The notes under the pieces were generated by a model that had not been told where the DNA came from, did not search any database, and worked only from the letters and a program-made list of their open reading frames with translations. Positions 1 to 10,377 of a stretch of 64,000 nt of DNA are shown in pieces (position 1 is the first letter of the stretch; every line of letters begins with the position of its first letter). Made by a program: the position numbers and the translations under genes. This DNA is from Capillidium heterosporum (lineage: Eukaryota; Entomophthoromycota; Entomophthoromycetes; Entomophthorales; Capillidiaceae), in contig WBMQ01000018.1 of NCBI GenBank assembly GCA_016630905.1, positions 1 to 64,000 on the forward strand, in the 5' to 3' direction.

Positions 1-168
1 TGATGTTAGTTCAGGACTATCATTCAAAAAAGTTCAAGATCAATGACCTTCGAGCTAAATACAACAATATTGCCTTATCAGCTATATTCAGAATAGTAGA
101 TCGAGCTGGAAAACTACAACAAGGCGAGGTTTTGAAGATAATAGAGGTTGAAATAGGGTGTTGACCGA

Positions 169-450
169 CTAAGACATTGGATACTGCTTGTATATATTGG
201 AGATGAAGTCTACTACAAAACTCAAAACTTTGAAGAATATTTTAAGTAAGGTGTAAGGTCCAAGGGGGTGCCGTTGGATCCAACTAATGATGGTGTCATA
301 ATGGGAGCGTATGACATGAGAGGTTGGAATAGTAGAACCAATGCCGACCACTGCATTGGTAATATGAATCACCCAAAGGAGGTAAGTCCAAAGGGAAGCA
401 AAGAAAGTTTGAGCGGAATGAGCTAAGAGGGTATAGAAGTTGAACCACAT
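169..450 (-). CDS. Small membrane ORF running out of LTR1 (short form)
   Basis: This 93-codon frame starts at a true ATG inside the LTR and continues through the LTR end at 252 into flanking DNA. Residues about 8-27 are hydrophobic (start MWFNFYTLLA). They are followed by the family signature ITNAVVGIGS and by SHYDTIISWIQRHPLGPY, which ends at the LTR edge. Everything after GPY is host flank and is not conserved between copies. In an intact element the frame would continue into the internal region, as Ty1 TYA/Gag does from its LTR; that link is inference. It is probably not a working gene in this solo LTR. Confidence 0.4.
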   Translation of the reverse strand: MWFNFYTLLAHSAQTFFASLWTYLLWVIHITNAVVGIGSTIPTSHVIRSHYDTIISWIQRHPLGPYTLLKIFFKVLSFVVDFISNIYKQYPMS

Positions 451-1029
451 ATTCGCACGATCTAATAACTAAAAGGCTGACCAGGAACAATACTTTATTC
501 GTAGACAAAACAGATCAGGCTGTCGTAATAGCTATAGTTGATGGTTGAGATCAAGAGGTGAGTAACAGCTATTTAGAAAATAGCGAGGTGGAACGTTGTC
601 AAGATGCTGGCTTTTGGTAGTCATCGAGGGGTTTAAATATCCCTTTGGCATCTTGGTTGTAGTGATGCTAGCGGGATTGGTTTCCCCTTTGGCAATTCAC
701 TACTCTATAGATTAATTGAGTATTTACCAAGTTTATCTAAAAAAGCCAGTAATTCTATTAACTACTACTGGTGCGTTTCCATGGTTGGAAGGTGTGGATC
801 AGCTAATGTGCTGCTAATCGCTAGAGTTCCCAGGTTATGGTCAAGTTTAAGAAAATATAAAGGTAATCGAAATAATTGATATGTGAGGTGGATTCGTAAC
901 TTAGTTATGAATTGGGGAACAGAAAAAAAGAATTTGAAAATTAGTAAGAAATAGCAAGAGGGAGGGAATCTAAGAAAAGAATAGGTCTATGACCTAATAA
1001 TCGGGATTGTGACGACCAGGGTTGTTACA
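252..1029 (-). mobile_element. LTR1-family solo LTR (short form)
   Basis: In LTR sense (minus) it begins TGTAACAACCCTGG at 1029 and ends GGACCTTACA at 252, giving TG...CA ends. A TTTAAATA promoter-like stretch lies near 636 and an AATAAAG poly(A)-like signal near 496. It contains the short form of the LTR1 reading frame. The flanks (TAAGG and CGATC) are not a matching target duplication, so it was probably rearranged or arose by recombination. It abuts the remnant of an oppositely oriented LTR1 at 1030. Confidence 0.8.
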
Positions 1030-1395
1030 CGATCAACCCTTTCGAGCCAACGTTAACCTACCAGCCCATCCCTACCTTTGACCCTAACACTGTGGCACCG
1101 GCTGTTGCTCAACCATCACTTAATCGGCCCCCTCCAGTTCAGCATCATTCTACACCCAATTCTCAACCCATCTCTTCGGTCTCCTCCTGGAACTGGGACT
1201 TGATTACCATTGTGTGGGCGTTCTTTATGGTATACCTCCTTCACCTAGCTGTCCGGTCTGCCATCCGGAGAACCCAAGCCTTTGTCACAAATGCAGTGAT
1301 GGGCCTTAGTTCCGCTTTCCTCACCCACCACATCATTAGCTCGCAATATGATGCCACCATTAGTTGGATCTAGTGGCACCTCTCTGGACCTTACA
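1030..1395 (+). mobile_element. LTR1 3' remnant (long form)
   Basis: This is plus-sense LTR1 sequence starting inside the long-form reading frame and ending CTCTGGACCTTACA at 1395. The frame 1092-1373 keeps a proline-rich linker, the WNWDL motif and a hydrophobic segment. It stops at a TAG that replaces the Gln codon of the usual IQRH motif. The 5' part of this LTR is missing at the junction with the minus-strand LTR at 252-1029. Confidence 0.75.
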
Positions 1396-1686
1396 ATGAT
1401 AGTATTGACAGTATCAATTAAAAATTAGAGGAGTTGTAGGTGTAGATGAAATTAAAATTTCCATTTAAGCTGTAAAACTTTAGTAATAGTAGGGTTCATT
1501 CAAAGTACATCCAAAACTACAAATTAATTGTATTATCAGGTAGACAACAAAACTAGCTATAGTAAATCTGATTGGGGACTTGTTGAATACACTTGACGAG
1601 CTATATAAAAAGGATTCTAATGTTTATATACTAAAATACAACACCAGTATATGCGACGAAAATTTAATGAGTGTGGACCTGATGCT

Positions 1687-2311
1687 TCAAGCTAGCATTC
1701 TCCTTGATAAGATGTTGGATGAAGCTAATGGGTTGTGGAAGTACTTCACCTTGGAATACTTAATTCTCCTGTCATTGAGTAATACACACTTCAAACTTTC
1801 GAACAAATACATCATCTGTGTACGGCGTTGCCGTTCAGCCAACTTGCGTAACTCTTTCATGACTTTGTCTTGCTTTTGAAAACTTAATTTATTGTTCTTG
1901 AGAGAAAGGTAGGTAGAAAATTGGTCGAGAGAGTTTAGCTTGCTGAGACTTTTGTAATTTACTGAGAGGGAATGATAATAAGGACAGCTTGAATCTCTTA
2001 GGAATTGTGTGGGGGAACTTAGGGCTGAAGAGTACCTATCGATTTTAGATAAAGTCAGTGTAAGTTATTGGTAAGTTAACTTATCTATTGAGTAAATCGG
2101 ATATTGAGTTTTCTAGATCTTCATCAAGGGGTATTATGCTAGCCAATGAAGGTAGCCTTGGCTTCTCCAAATTTTCGGTGTTGAGGACATCGTCTAGGTT
2201 ATTTCCTAGGTTGTCGGCTTCCCTGGCAAAGTTGTAGGTAAAGTTCGCTTTGGTTGAAATTATGTTATCAACAATGGTATCGATGATGAGATTACAGGAT
2301 GCCTTGTATAT
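1687..2311 (-). pseudogene. Decayed copy of the bHLH regulator gene
   Basis: This is a degenerate duplicate of the intact bHLH gene at 43753-44464, in the same orientation. The basic region is recognisable (KLAERQRRTQM). It has three separate lesions. The initiator ATG has become ATA near 2311. The 40-nt intron has lost both splice signals (ATAAGT in place of GTAGCT, and CTAA at the acceptor). A one-base deletion after the KYSK motif near 1755 shifts helix 2 out of frame. The similarity continues downstream and into the LTR4 sequence at 2704, so this was a segmental duplication rather than a retrocopy. Confidence 0.8.
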
Positions 2312-2703
2312 ATTAAATAGTTAAAATCGTTGGGTAGTGATACTATAAATTATAAAACGGTAGCATAAGTTGAAAATATAAAGAAGCTTATTAAATGCTT
2401 GAGAATTTATAGCTTCTTGACTAAAGCAAGTTTAGGTAAGAAATTGATGTAGGTCGGAAATTTAAACTTTTTAAGCAACTGTAGTAAAATTTAGTTTGCA
2501 GATTCCCATTTTAACTTAACTTGCAGATTAGGACATAGAAGTAAGCACTTAGATGTATATCGAGGTTTACCGTTTTTTATATTTAGTCCTTGAAAAGAGA
2601 AAGAAAACGTACACTTGAAATTAATTGTAAGCTGAAACTTGTGTTTTATTAGGAGTTAATGTAAGTTTTTGGAAAACTATTACTAAAGTGAGCAATTCCC
2701 CTA

Positions 2704-3198
2704 TGTTAACTTAGCTCTCCAACTAAGTTGTATATTGAACATTGGATTAGTTGAGTTTTTTGTATATAATCCACATTTGTACTACTATTTGACAATGTGC
2801 TTTGGGTTATATATTTGCATCTTTTACTTATGTTTTTCCAGTACTTTAAATCACTACCCACCTATTTCTCATTATTTAACCACCCACCAGTTTGCTTAGT
2901 TTATCTGAGATCAATTTTCTGTTATATATATAATTGCTGTTCAAACTCGATATCGGATTCTCCGATTGCTGCCCTGCAGACAAAGTGAGTCTTAACCGCT
3001 GTGGTGGACCACCACAACCGGGGCATGAGCCTTCTGTTTTGTAGGAAAGAACCTATTTACAAGCCTCAAAGTTACGCCTTTTTTCTGAGCTACGATATAT
3101 ATGTCGAAGCTCTGGCATAGAGAGAAAAGGAAAAGTATTTTTGAATCAATTTATCAGTATTGTTTTGAGGTTTTTCTTTTTGGATTTCTCAGATCATA
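2704..3198 (+). mobile_element. LTR4-family LTR, 5' part
   Basis: It begins TGTTAACTTAGC at 2704, followed by the LTR4 terminal hairpin (CTTAGCTCTCCAACTAAG). It matches LTR4 at 44877-45599 and is cut at 3198 by foldback-element sequence starting GAATTAAG at 3199. LTR and neighbouring bHLH pseudogene were duplicated together relative to the 43.7-45.6 kb region. Confidence 0.75.
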
Positions 3199-3381
3199 AG
3201 AATTAAGAAATAATTTATCGGTAAATACGTAGTTACTCAGTTTTATATGTAGAACAATACATAATTCGTAAATGAGCTGATAATTACTTAACTAACAGCC
3301 TATTTAATATTTAATAGGAAAATGTGCTATAAATTTAATATTATTTAATTACTCAGTTTAAGTATTTCATCCTGCATCTAA
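3199..3381 (+). repeat. Foldback element X-arm fragment
   Basis: It starts GAATTAAGAAATAATTTATC and matches the X end of the complete foldback elements at 30841-32671 and 8547-10377 (reversed). It is cut by the LTR1 at 3382. Confidence 0.75.
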
Positions 3382-3965
3382 TGTAAGGTCCAAGGGGGTG
3401 CCGTTGGATTCAACTAATGATGGTGTCATAATGAGAGCGTATGACATGAGAGATCGGAACAGTAAAACTAATGCCGACCACTACATTGGTAATATGAATC
3501 ACTCAAAAGAGGTAAGTTTGAAGAGAGGCGAAGAAAGCCAAGAAGTAGTGAGCTGAGAGGGCACAGAATTCGGACTACATAGTAATGTTATGCTGATAAC
3601 TAAGAACAAGACTTTATTCGTAGACTAGGAAACAGAATCAGGCTATCAGGAACAGCTATAGCTAAGGAATAGCGAGGTGGAACACTATCAAGATATAGAC
3701 TTTTGATAGCGATCAAAGGATTTAAATATCCCTGATATTCTGAAATAGCTAATTTAAATGTAGGTTTATCCATCCTCATAGTTAAGCGAAGAAGCAGAAT
3801 TAAAAATTACAATAAAATCTAGAGGCAGAACAGGTTCGTAGCCAAAATAGCTATGAATTAAGTTATCGACAGAGAAAGTTGATAGAGCAAGTGGTATGGG
3901 AGAACAAATAAGCGGAGCAGAGCTATGGTCTAGTAGTAAGAATTGTAAAAATAAAGGCTGTTGCA
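3382..3965 (-). mobile_element. LTR1-family solo LTR, diverged
   Basis: In LTR sense it ends GGACCTTACA at 3382. At the 5' end (about 3965) the usual TGTAACAAC is eroded to TGCAACAGCC. The poly(A)-like AATAAAG lies near 3610. The embedded frame is shorter and disrupted. No target duplication could be read. Confidence 0.65.
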
Positions 3966-4247
3966 ACTAGCATACTTTTTATAGAATTGCATAGCTATTC
4001 CAGAAATGTAACTCTATATACAAAATATTACCAACTATATAATGCACACTTTAAGTAATTTACAAGTTTTTTCAAGTTTGTTTAAGTATCTATTAATGAT
4101 TTAAAATCTACTTAAATATGGAATAAAATATCATTAAGTTTATATTACATTCTTTTATTGAATAATAAATAGGCTTTTAGTGAGTAGTTATCGATTTATT
4201 TATAAATTATGTATTATATAAAACTAAGTAGTTATATATTTATCAAT
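3966..4247 (-). repeat. Foldback-type X arm downstream of secreted-protein copy P1
   Basis: Diverged X-arm sequence is recognised by TTTACAAG...GTTTAAGTATCTA and by ATAAATAGGCTTTTAGTGAGTAGTTATC, compared with 10150-10370. It lies directly 3' of the P1 gene on the same strand; copies P2, P3 and P4 have the same arrangement. Confidence 0.6.
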
Positions 4248-4526
4248 TTATTTCCTAATTTTAGTGATTCGGATGTGCCATGATAACAAAGTGTTGCAGT
4301 TTTCATTGAAGCGGAGCTGGGCAAAGGCACTACCGGGACAGCATTCCATAGCCTTCAAATTTGAACCTGGCACTTTAGTAATCAAACGTGTAAACATTAC
4401 TGCGGGGACTGCTTGGGTCAGGCATTTGGCACTGGCTACCATACTGACGATGGCAGAAATTAGGAAATAAGTTGGAAATGTATCTGGACTGTTTGTTGTA
4501 ATGTTTTTATTGAGAATTCGAGTCAT
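4248..4526 (-). CDS. Small secreted-type protein, copy P1 (internally deleted)
   Basis: This 92-codon frame starts at ATG 4526. A TATAAAAAG box lies only about 10 bases upstream, so the true start is uncertain. It reads a hydrophobic stretch (TYFLISAIVSMVASA) that could be a signal peptide, a first Cys (AKCLTQ), and a C-terminal region with MECCPGSAFAQL and NENCNTLL. Compared with copies P2-P4 it lacks the central part (about 60 residues including YIC, ILC and KGC cysteines) and one C after CLT. The open frame is therefore probably a deletion product. About 380 bp upstream (to 4905) is conserved with the other copies, including GGTTTAAAGCCTATTTGGTC. Function not recognised. Confidence 0.45.
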   Translation of the reverse strand: MTRILNKNITTNSPDTFPTYFLISAIVSMVASAKCLTQAVPAVMFTRLITKVPGSNLKAMECCPGSAFAQLRFNENCNTLLSWHIRITKIRK

Positions 4527-4905
4527 CGATACTCTTTTTATACTGCTTTTCACATTCTTAGGTGGTTACGTACTGCTTACTATTCCTTCCTTCGAGGTGT
4601 CTCGGACCAAGGCTTAGAATGAGTATAGTTCCGCTTCCGTTAATGCTACAGTTCAACCCATTACTTTTAACTACAATTAAGCTACTCAAAGCTAAAGCTT
4701 CGTACTAGACCAAATAGGCTTTAAACCAATATTTAGGATGCAGCTTTTGTCCACCTCTATTCCATATCTAAATTGAAATTTTCAAAGGAATAGACTTAAT
4801 CGATAAGTCCTAGAGTCTTACTTTATAAAGTCCGTTTGGCTCTACCTTGGATTTGAAGGTGGACTATGTCTTGAGATTAAAGTTTGCCTCAGTGTAAACT
4901 TCCAA

Positions 4906-6039
4906 ATACTGGCCTGCCAGTAACCAGTAACTTCATTAGGTTTTTAATTAGCTATAAAAATTTTAGAGGAATACACACTAACATATACATAACAATTATA
5001 AACACCGGTGAGCTATGATTCAAAAGATAGATCTGAGATTGGCAACTTTCTTGCAATGCCTAGCTCTAAAAGGTGTCTGTAGTTTCGAGTCTTGCTATAC
5101 AAAGACATATAGAATTGAAAAACTCCCCAATTCTTTGAATGCAAACGTACATGTATTAAGAATCTTATAGACCAACCCCATCCTAAAATAATCAATCAGT
5201 AGACTCTGTACTCATAAAGGCAAACTACTGTCGATAGCAGTGTCAACTGAGCTTATATTGGCTTTCAGAAGAATCCTTTTTAAATGGGCTTTTTTTGACC
5301 TTTGCATTTATTTTTAGCTTTGAATTCACCTGCTTTATTCTCTGCTTCAAGTTATTTTATGCTACACTTAACATAGAACTTGTGCATCTATATGGATGTT
5401 TATTATTGTCTATTGATTAGAAAATTTTATTTGAAACGATATAGCTTATCAATTTATTATAACATGCTTGTAGGTTTAATATATTTCAAAAAATTGTAAA
5501 GGTCATATTTAGGTTCTATATATTAGCATATTTCAATCGAAATAAAGCTAGGGAAAAGTAAAATATCCATCCTCACAACACAAATTAGTAAAATATATAT
5601 TTAGTGATGCCTATCAAACTCAAAAGGTTTGCAAATCTATTCAGTTGAATTAATATATTTTCCAATTAAACGTTCAGCAACTTAAAAAATGAATAGCTAA
5701 TATAGCTAAATGAGATGTTAAACAACCGCATAATTTTAAAGCAAGTGTTTAGCATTTACTTAGCTACACTAACTATTCATTTTTTAGATTACTGACTATT
5801 TAATTGGAAATGTAACTTTCTTCTAATGCCTTTAGTACTAAGCCATTGTATTTTGTATCCAATGAAATTACAAGTGCTTTTAATCATAGAAAGTATTGGA
5901 GCTTGAAAAATAAAATGATGGAATATTATTCCAGAAACCAGTCATTTAATTTTTAGCTAATTTTAAGCTTTTTATCAAACAAATATAAACTTTAAAATGG
6001 AGCCGATACAGCTGCTGTAAACACTCAGCCTAAACTAAT
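4906..6039. other. Intergenic region, no supported gene
   Basis: Apart from a small inverted-repeat element at 5645-5833, nothing is convincing. A 60-codon minus frame at 5013-5195 has no recognisable domain. Confidence 0.5.
5645..5833. repeat. Small hairpin MITE related to the foldback Y end
   Basis: Two arms are imperfect reverse complements: 5680-5725 (AAAAAATGAATAGCTAATAT...) and about 5750-5800 (...CACTAACTATTCATTTTTTA). The outer ends carry TTTTCCAATTAAA and its complement, resembling the Y end of the 1831-bp foldback element (ACATTTTCCAGCTAAATG). It is a short non-coding DNA transposon derivative. Confidence 0.5.
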
Positions 6040-7539
6040 ATGAGCCAGCTATTAAAACTTCCTAACGAACTCCTTACAGCTGTTTTCTCAGCACTGGATA
6101 GAAAGACCCAATTCACTTTGGCCCAGCAGAACCAACTTGTACCTTTTCTTAGAGATTTGCCAGTAACAGCTTTATACAAATGGAGTTATAGCTTGGATTC
6201 ATCAGTGTATGCAATTGGTAAGTTTAGCAACTATACGAAGCTAGCTACATTGGAGCTTTGGCTTCCTGATGATTTTCATTCCGACTGCTTTTCAAATTCA
6301 AGAAGCCATGATATGATTGGTGTGAGTCAAGTGGCCTTCAATAGAATTATAGGAAGCTTAGTAGTAAGTATAAAAAAGTTGAAGTCTTTTGGCTTACACT
6401 TTGAAGTTTGCCCATTGTCTACCAAAAGCCTCCCTATAGATATATCCACTTTAGGGTCAGCAGTTGCTAATCTCATCAACTTCGAACTGAAGTGCTCTTC
6501 CAGGTACGTAAACTGGAACTGGGTAACTAATTTTCACATGCCCAAACTGACAAGTCTGGTTCTTGAAGTCTCCAACCTTGCTAACGAAAATTTCCTTGCA
6601 CTTCAGAGAGCCTTCCCAAGCCTAGTGAAGCTTTCTATTCTTTGTAAAGGCAGAACCAAGTGGTCCTTCGAATATAAGATGTCCAAGCTGAAGTACTTGA
6701 AGCTTGAGGTTAGAGTACTGCTCTCCCAGCACTTAACATCCATTAGTAAGAACTGTCCAAACCTTGAATATTTGAATTTAGATGTGGATAGCATAAAAGA
6801 ATCAAGAGAGCCGTCATTCCGTTTCGAAAAGCTAACTCAACTCAAAGTTGCAATGCATGAATCTGGTTCCGAAGAGCTTGAATACATGCACAAGGTTTTA
6901 ATTATGCAACACTTTCCAAAGCTCCAACGGCTGGAGTTGGGTAATAACTGGACAGAGCAAGACTTCTCCATCAATTCTGACCTTTGGATAGGTCTCGAGA
7001 CTTTAATTCTGTACCACTTTTCCTCCCAATCTTTAGCTAATCTACAGCTCCTACCCATGCTAAAAGTACTTAAAATCCCTATAAGCACATTTACCAATGA
7101 AGATTGTTTAAGAAAGTTGGTTGAATTTGCACCTAACCTAGAATACCTACATCTTAAAGACTATACTGGCCATACTCAACTTTTCGACTTCAAGCCCAAG
7201 TTAAAGTTAAAGCAACTTTCCTTTGAAAACTTTTCAAAGCTGGACCTCCCACTTGTCAATTTCGTAACCAAATGCAATATGGTACAAAAGTTTGGGCTTT
7301 CTCTCAACACATCAACGTTTCTATACTCCTACCATGGAAATAGCCAAGCGAAGCTAAACTTTGAGCTACCTGACGCCAAGTTCCCCAACCTGCTGTATTT
7401 AGAACTGAAGCTTATACCAGAGGAATTGAAGCTTTGGTTTGTAGGATGCTCTCCATCTCTTTTCAGATTAACCTTTGAGTATTTAAACGGCTATGCATTC
7501 AAGGCTACCAAAACCCAATTTTTTCATTGGGACTCCTAA
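6040..7539 (+). CDS. F-box/LRR-like protein
   Basis: This 499-codon intronless frame starts at the first ATG. Residues about 5-45 (LPNELLTAVFSALDRKTQF) fit an F-box-like N-terminus, which normally binds Skp1 in SCF ubiquitin ligases. The rest is a run of irregular leucine-rich repeats: LKSFGLHFEV, LTSLVLEVSN, LVKLSILCK, LKYLKLEVRV, LEYLNLDV, LQRLELGNN, LKVLKIPI and LEYLHLKD at about 25-residue spacing. These would form the substrate-binding solenoid. F-box/LRR proteins of this size are common in expanded fungal families. No signal peptide or membrane segment is seen. The F-box is divergent, so an LRR-only protein is possible. No target can be inferred. Confidence 0.8.
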   Translation: MSQLLKLPNELLTAVFSALDRKTQFTLAQQNQLVPFLRDLPVTALYKWSYSLDSSVYAIGKFSNYTKLATLELWLPDDFHSDCFSNSRSHDMIGVSQVAFNRIIGSLVVSIKKLKSFGLHFEVCPLSTKSLPIDISTLGSAVANLINFELKCSSRYVNWNWVTNFHMPKLTSLVLEVSNLANENFLALQRAFPSLVKLSILCKGRTKWSFEYKMSKLKYLKLEVRVLLSQHLTSISKNCPNLEYLNLDVDSIKESREPSFRFEKLTQLKVAMHESGSEELEYMHKVLIMQHFPKLQRLELGNNWTEQDFSINSDLWIGLETLILYHFSSQSLANLQLLPMLKVLKIPISTFTNEDCLRKLVEFAPNLEYLHLKDYTGHTQLFDFKPKLKLKQLSFENFSKLDLPLVNFVTKCNMVQKFGLSLNTSTFLYSYHGNSQAKLNFELPDAKFPNLLYLELKLIPEELKLWFVGCSPSLFRLTFEYLNGYAFKATKTQFFHWDS

Positions 7540-7791
7540 TAGAACTCAAGTTCAATGAGTACAGCCTTATATAGTGATACCTAACAAATTAGGAATTACC
7601 AACTGCCTATATATATAGCTCATTAAATTAATGTATACCGTTTTAATGGTATATTTATTTTCATTTAAAATTTTATAAAAGGTTCAAGAAAAGCTCACTT
7701 ATGATATTGCTATGGTAGTATTTGTGTTAAATGTACACGTTTAGGCCTTACAGAGCTGTGGATTATTTAAACGAATTGTAATCTTCAAATC
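7540..7791. other. 3' flank of F-box gene
   Basis: AT-rich sequence with no coding signal. ATATATAG/ATTAAATTAATG-type stretches may hold the poly(A) region of the upstream gene. Confidence 0.4.
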
Positions 7792-8075
7792 TGTAACGAA
7801 ACCTTAGAAGGCTTTCTCAGAGAATCAGCTTGATAATCCTCCTGGCTGACCAAACTCTATCTCCAAGATGGCTTGACTCAGTAATTGGTTAATAGTTTTC
7901 TAAGAATCAACCTTAAAAAGGCGGATTCTTAGCATAGCCACAAAACCTCCAGCCTAGTTGCAATTTGAATCAATCTACCAACCCTTACAATGAGACTTAC
8001 CTATATTGGAGAATGGAAACGCTTTACAAATGGACGATAAGATCGGTTTTCAAAACAGGTTAAATACAAATTGTT
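7792..8075 (+). mobile_element. LTR3-family 5' fragment
   Basis: It starts TGTAACGAAACCTTAG and follows LTR3 at 12947-12167 (reversed) and 22617 onward, including GAGAATCAGCTTGAT and ACAAATGGACGATAAGATCG. Similarity fades after about 8075. Most of the LTR, including its reading frame, is missing. Confidence 0.7.
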
Positions 8076-8096
8076 TCCTTAACCCATAGACGACGG

Positions 8097-8118
8097 CGTG
8101 TATGCATATGCATACACG
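8097..8118. other. Perfect 22-bp palindrome
   Basis: The central 20 bases GTGTATGCATATGCATACAC are self-complementary, and the flanking C and G extend the palindrome to 22 bp with no loop. It lies between the LTR3 fragment and the piggyBac-type relic. Confidence 0.85.
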
Positions 8119-8282
8119 AAATATAACCGGAATTTTCTTGAAATTTAGCATATGTAACAGAAAAAAGTTTGCAGGAGTAATATGTCTGCCTTAGTGCAAA
8201 GTACTTATATCTTATAGCATTCATTATTTAGTGCCCTATATAAAAAGTTATATCAAAAATAAAAATTATAAAAAATATGTGT

Positions 8283-8470
8283 TTATTGACATTGTAGATG
8301 ATATAGCTGAAAGCACTCAAGGCAAAAGGGTTTATCACATCGGCTGCATCGATATTTTACTGTTTTGCTATTATTTCTTGCAAAACCTGTGCCTTTAGCA
8401 ATAGAAGTTCTTGAGTAGCAAGATATGCACCTTTTTTTGGCAATCTGCCTTCCCCTGGGACCTCCTGTAA
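8283..8470 (-). pseudogene. piggyBac-type transposase C-terminal zinc domain, relic
   Basis: An open stretch of about 60 codons ends at TAA 8283-8285. It reads KKRCISCYSRT, then YRCSRCDKPFCLECFQLYH. The CxxC...CxxC...CxxCF..YH pattern is the Cys-rich C-terminal domain of piggyBac-like (DDE_Tnp_1_7) transposases. No catalytic domain was found upstream, where stop codons appear at once, so this is a fossil tail. Family assignment rests on this motif alone. Confidence 0.6.
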
Positions 8471-8546
8471 AATATGCCTAGGACCATTCCGATTAACTGG
8501 CTGTAAACCCAAGATAGACTTTACACTTGATTTCCTGAAGTCAATA

Positions 8547-10377
8547 GAATAAAGTCACATTTTCCAGCTAAATGTGCAGTCATCTATAAAATGAACAGTT
8601 AGTATAGTTACATAATAAGGCATTTAATAATTGTGTATTTTCAAAGTGATTGTGCAGTTAGTATGGTGGCTTAATATTAGACTGTATAACTACTTAATTA
8701 TAAAGAAACTGTACAATAGTATACTAGTTATTTTGTATGTAAACTAATGTGTAGTTTATAGAATAATACAAAGTTTGTTTCTAATTGAATTAATAGAAAG
8801 AGCTTATTTAATTACTAGCTTAATGCGTAATAGCTGCATTTAAATAGATTGGCCAATAAATTCGAAATAACACTGCCAATTTGTATAAATTACTTTACTA
8901 CAAAACTACTTAGTAACTGCATAATAGATTGAATAACCTGTAATCATTTGTTGACTACATAACAGATCAGGGAATTTACTAACTACTTAATAACTGCATA
9001 ATAGATTGAGAAACCTAGTAATTACTATAGCGACTACGTAATTACTAGGTGACTACCTAATTAGCAATCACCAGCTAATACTTTACAAATACCATATATC
9101 TTAATTTCCAACTATTTATATGAGCTATACCAATAAATTCCTCTATTCGATAGCTTTCATATTCTGTATAGAACCTTTCATTTGATTCAGTAAGTCCTGA
9201 GAACCAACTCCTGACATTTTATACAAGCTGAGAATCTATAAACTCAAAGTTGGAGCTTACTGAAGCTGCAGACACTTCGATTTCAAAACTATGGTATGTC
9301 TCGAGATCTAGTGATTCAATTTTGATAAAATGAAGTGTATTTTGCATGGCTTTATATATCTATAATTTTACAAAGTTTTAAGTTTATTGAGACACTTTTT
9401 GTACTTCCGATTTACTATGTCTACTTATACAGTTTCTTAAAATTTTAAACCAAATATTGCCATATAAATTATATATGAATATTCCAATGACATATAGTTT
9501 TCAGAATTGATACTATGCATCTCATATTATAGCTTAGATCTCGAGATATACCCATAGTTTTGAAATCGAAGTGTCTGCAGCTTCAGTAAGCTCCAACTTT
9601 GAGTTTATAGATTCTCAGCTTGTATAAAATGTCAGGAGTTGGTTCTCAGGACTTACTGAATCAAATGAAAGGTTCTATACAGAATATGAAAGCTATCGAA
9701 TAGAGGAATTTATTGGTATAGCTCATATAAATAGTTGGAAATTAAGATATATGGTATTTGTAAAGTATTAGCTGGTGACTATGCTAATTAGGTAGTCATC
9801 CAGTAATTACGTAGTCGCTATAGCAATTAGGTAGTCACCATAGCAATTAGGTAGTCACCTAGTAATTATGTAGTCGCCTAGTAATTATTTAGTTGCTATA
9901 GCAACTACTAGGTTTCTCAATCTATTATGCAGTTACTAGGTAATTAAAAGGTATTCGATTTTTTGTGTAATCAACAAATGATTGCAGACTATTCAACCTA
10001 TTATGCAGTTACTAAGTAATTTTGTAGTAGAATAATTTATGCAAATTAGTATGGTTTTTATGTAATTGTAAAGCTATTCCGCAAATATAGGCTTATATAC
10101 AATAAAGTAGCAACTACGTAGTGTACACTTTTCTAAGTAGTTTACTGAATTTTACAAGTTTGTTTAGGTATCTACTAGTAATCTGGAATCTACTTAGATA
10201 TAAGATGAAATAATATTAAACTGAGTAATTGAGTAGTATTAAATTTATAGCACAGTTTCCTATTAAATATCAAATAGGCTATTAGTTAAGTAATTATCAG
10301 CTCATTTACGAATTATGTATTGTTCTACATATAAAACTGAGTAACTACGTATTTACCGATAAATTATTTCTTAATTC
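8547..10377 (+). mobile_element. Foldback transposable element, copy A (1831 bp)
   Basis: It starts GAATAAAGTCAC (Y end) and ends ...TTTCTTAATTC (X end); GAATAAAG and GAATTAAG form short terminal inverted repeats. The core is a long hairpin with arms at about 9063-9293 and 9551-9785, near-perfect reverse complements around a loop of about 257 bp. Outside the arms are degenerate direct repeats of about 20 bp (TAGTCACCTAGTAATTAnG), best seen at 9780-9905. There is no coding capacity. The element has exactly the same length as copy B at 30841-32671 in reverse orientation. Confidence 0.85.

Noticed and set aside
1580-1879. 99-codon plus-strand ORF
   Set aside because: Antisense to the decayed bHLH copy; the minus strand explains the conservation.
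5013-5195. 60-codon minus-strand ORF
   Set aside because: No recognisable motif, no promoter, length expected by chance.
9780-9905. CRISPR-like or satellite array from regular 20-bp repeats
   Set aside because: The repeats are degenerate, contiguous without spacers, and occur in every copy of the foldback element.
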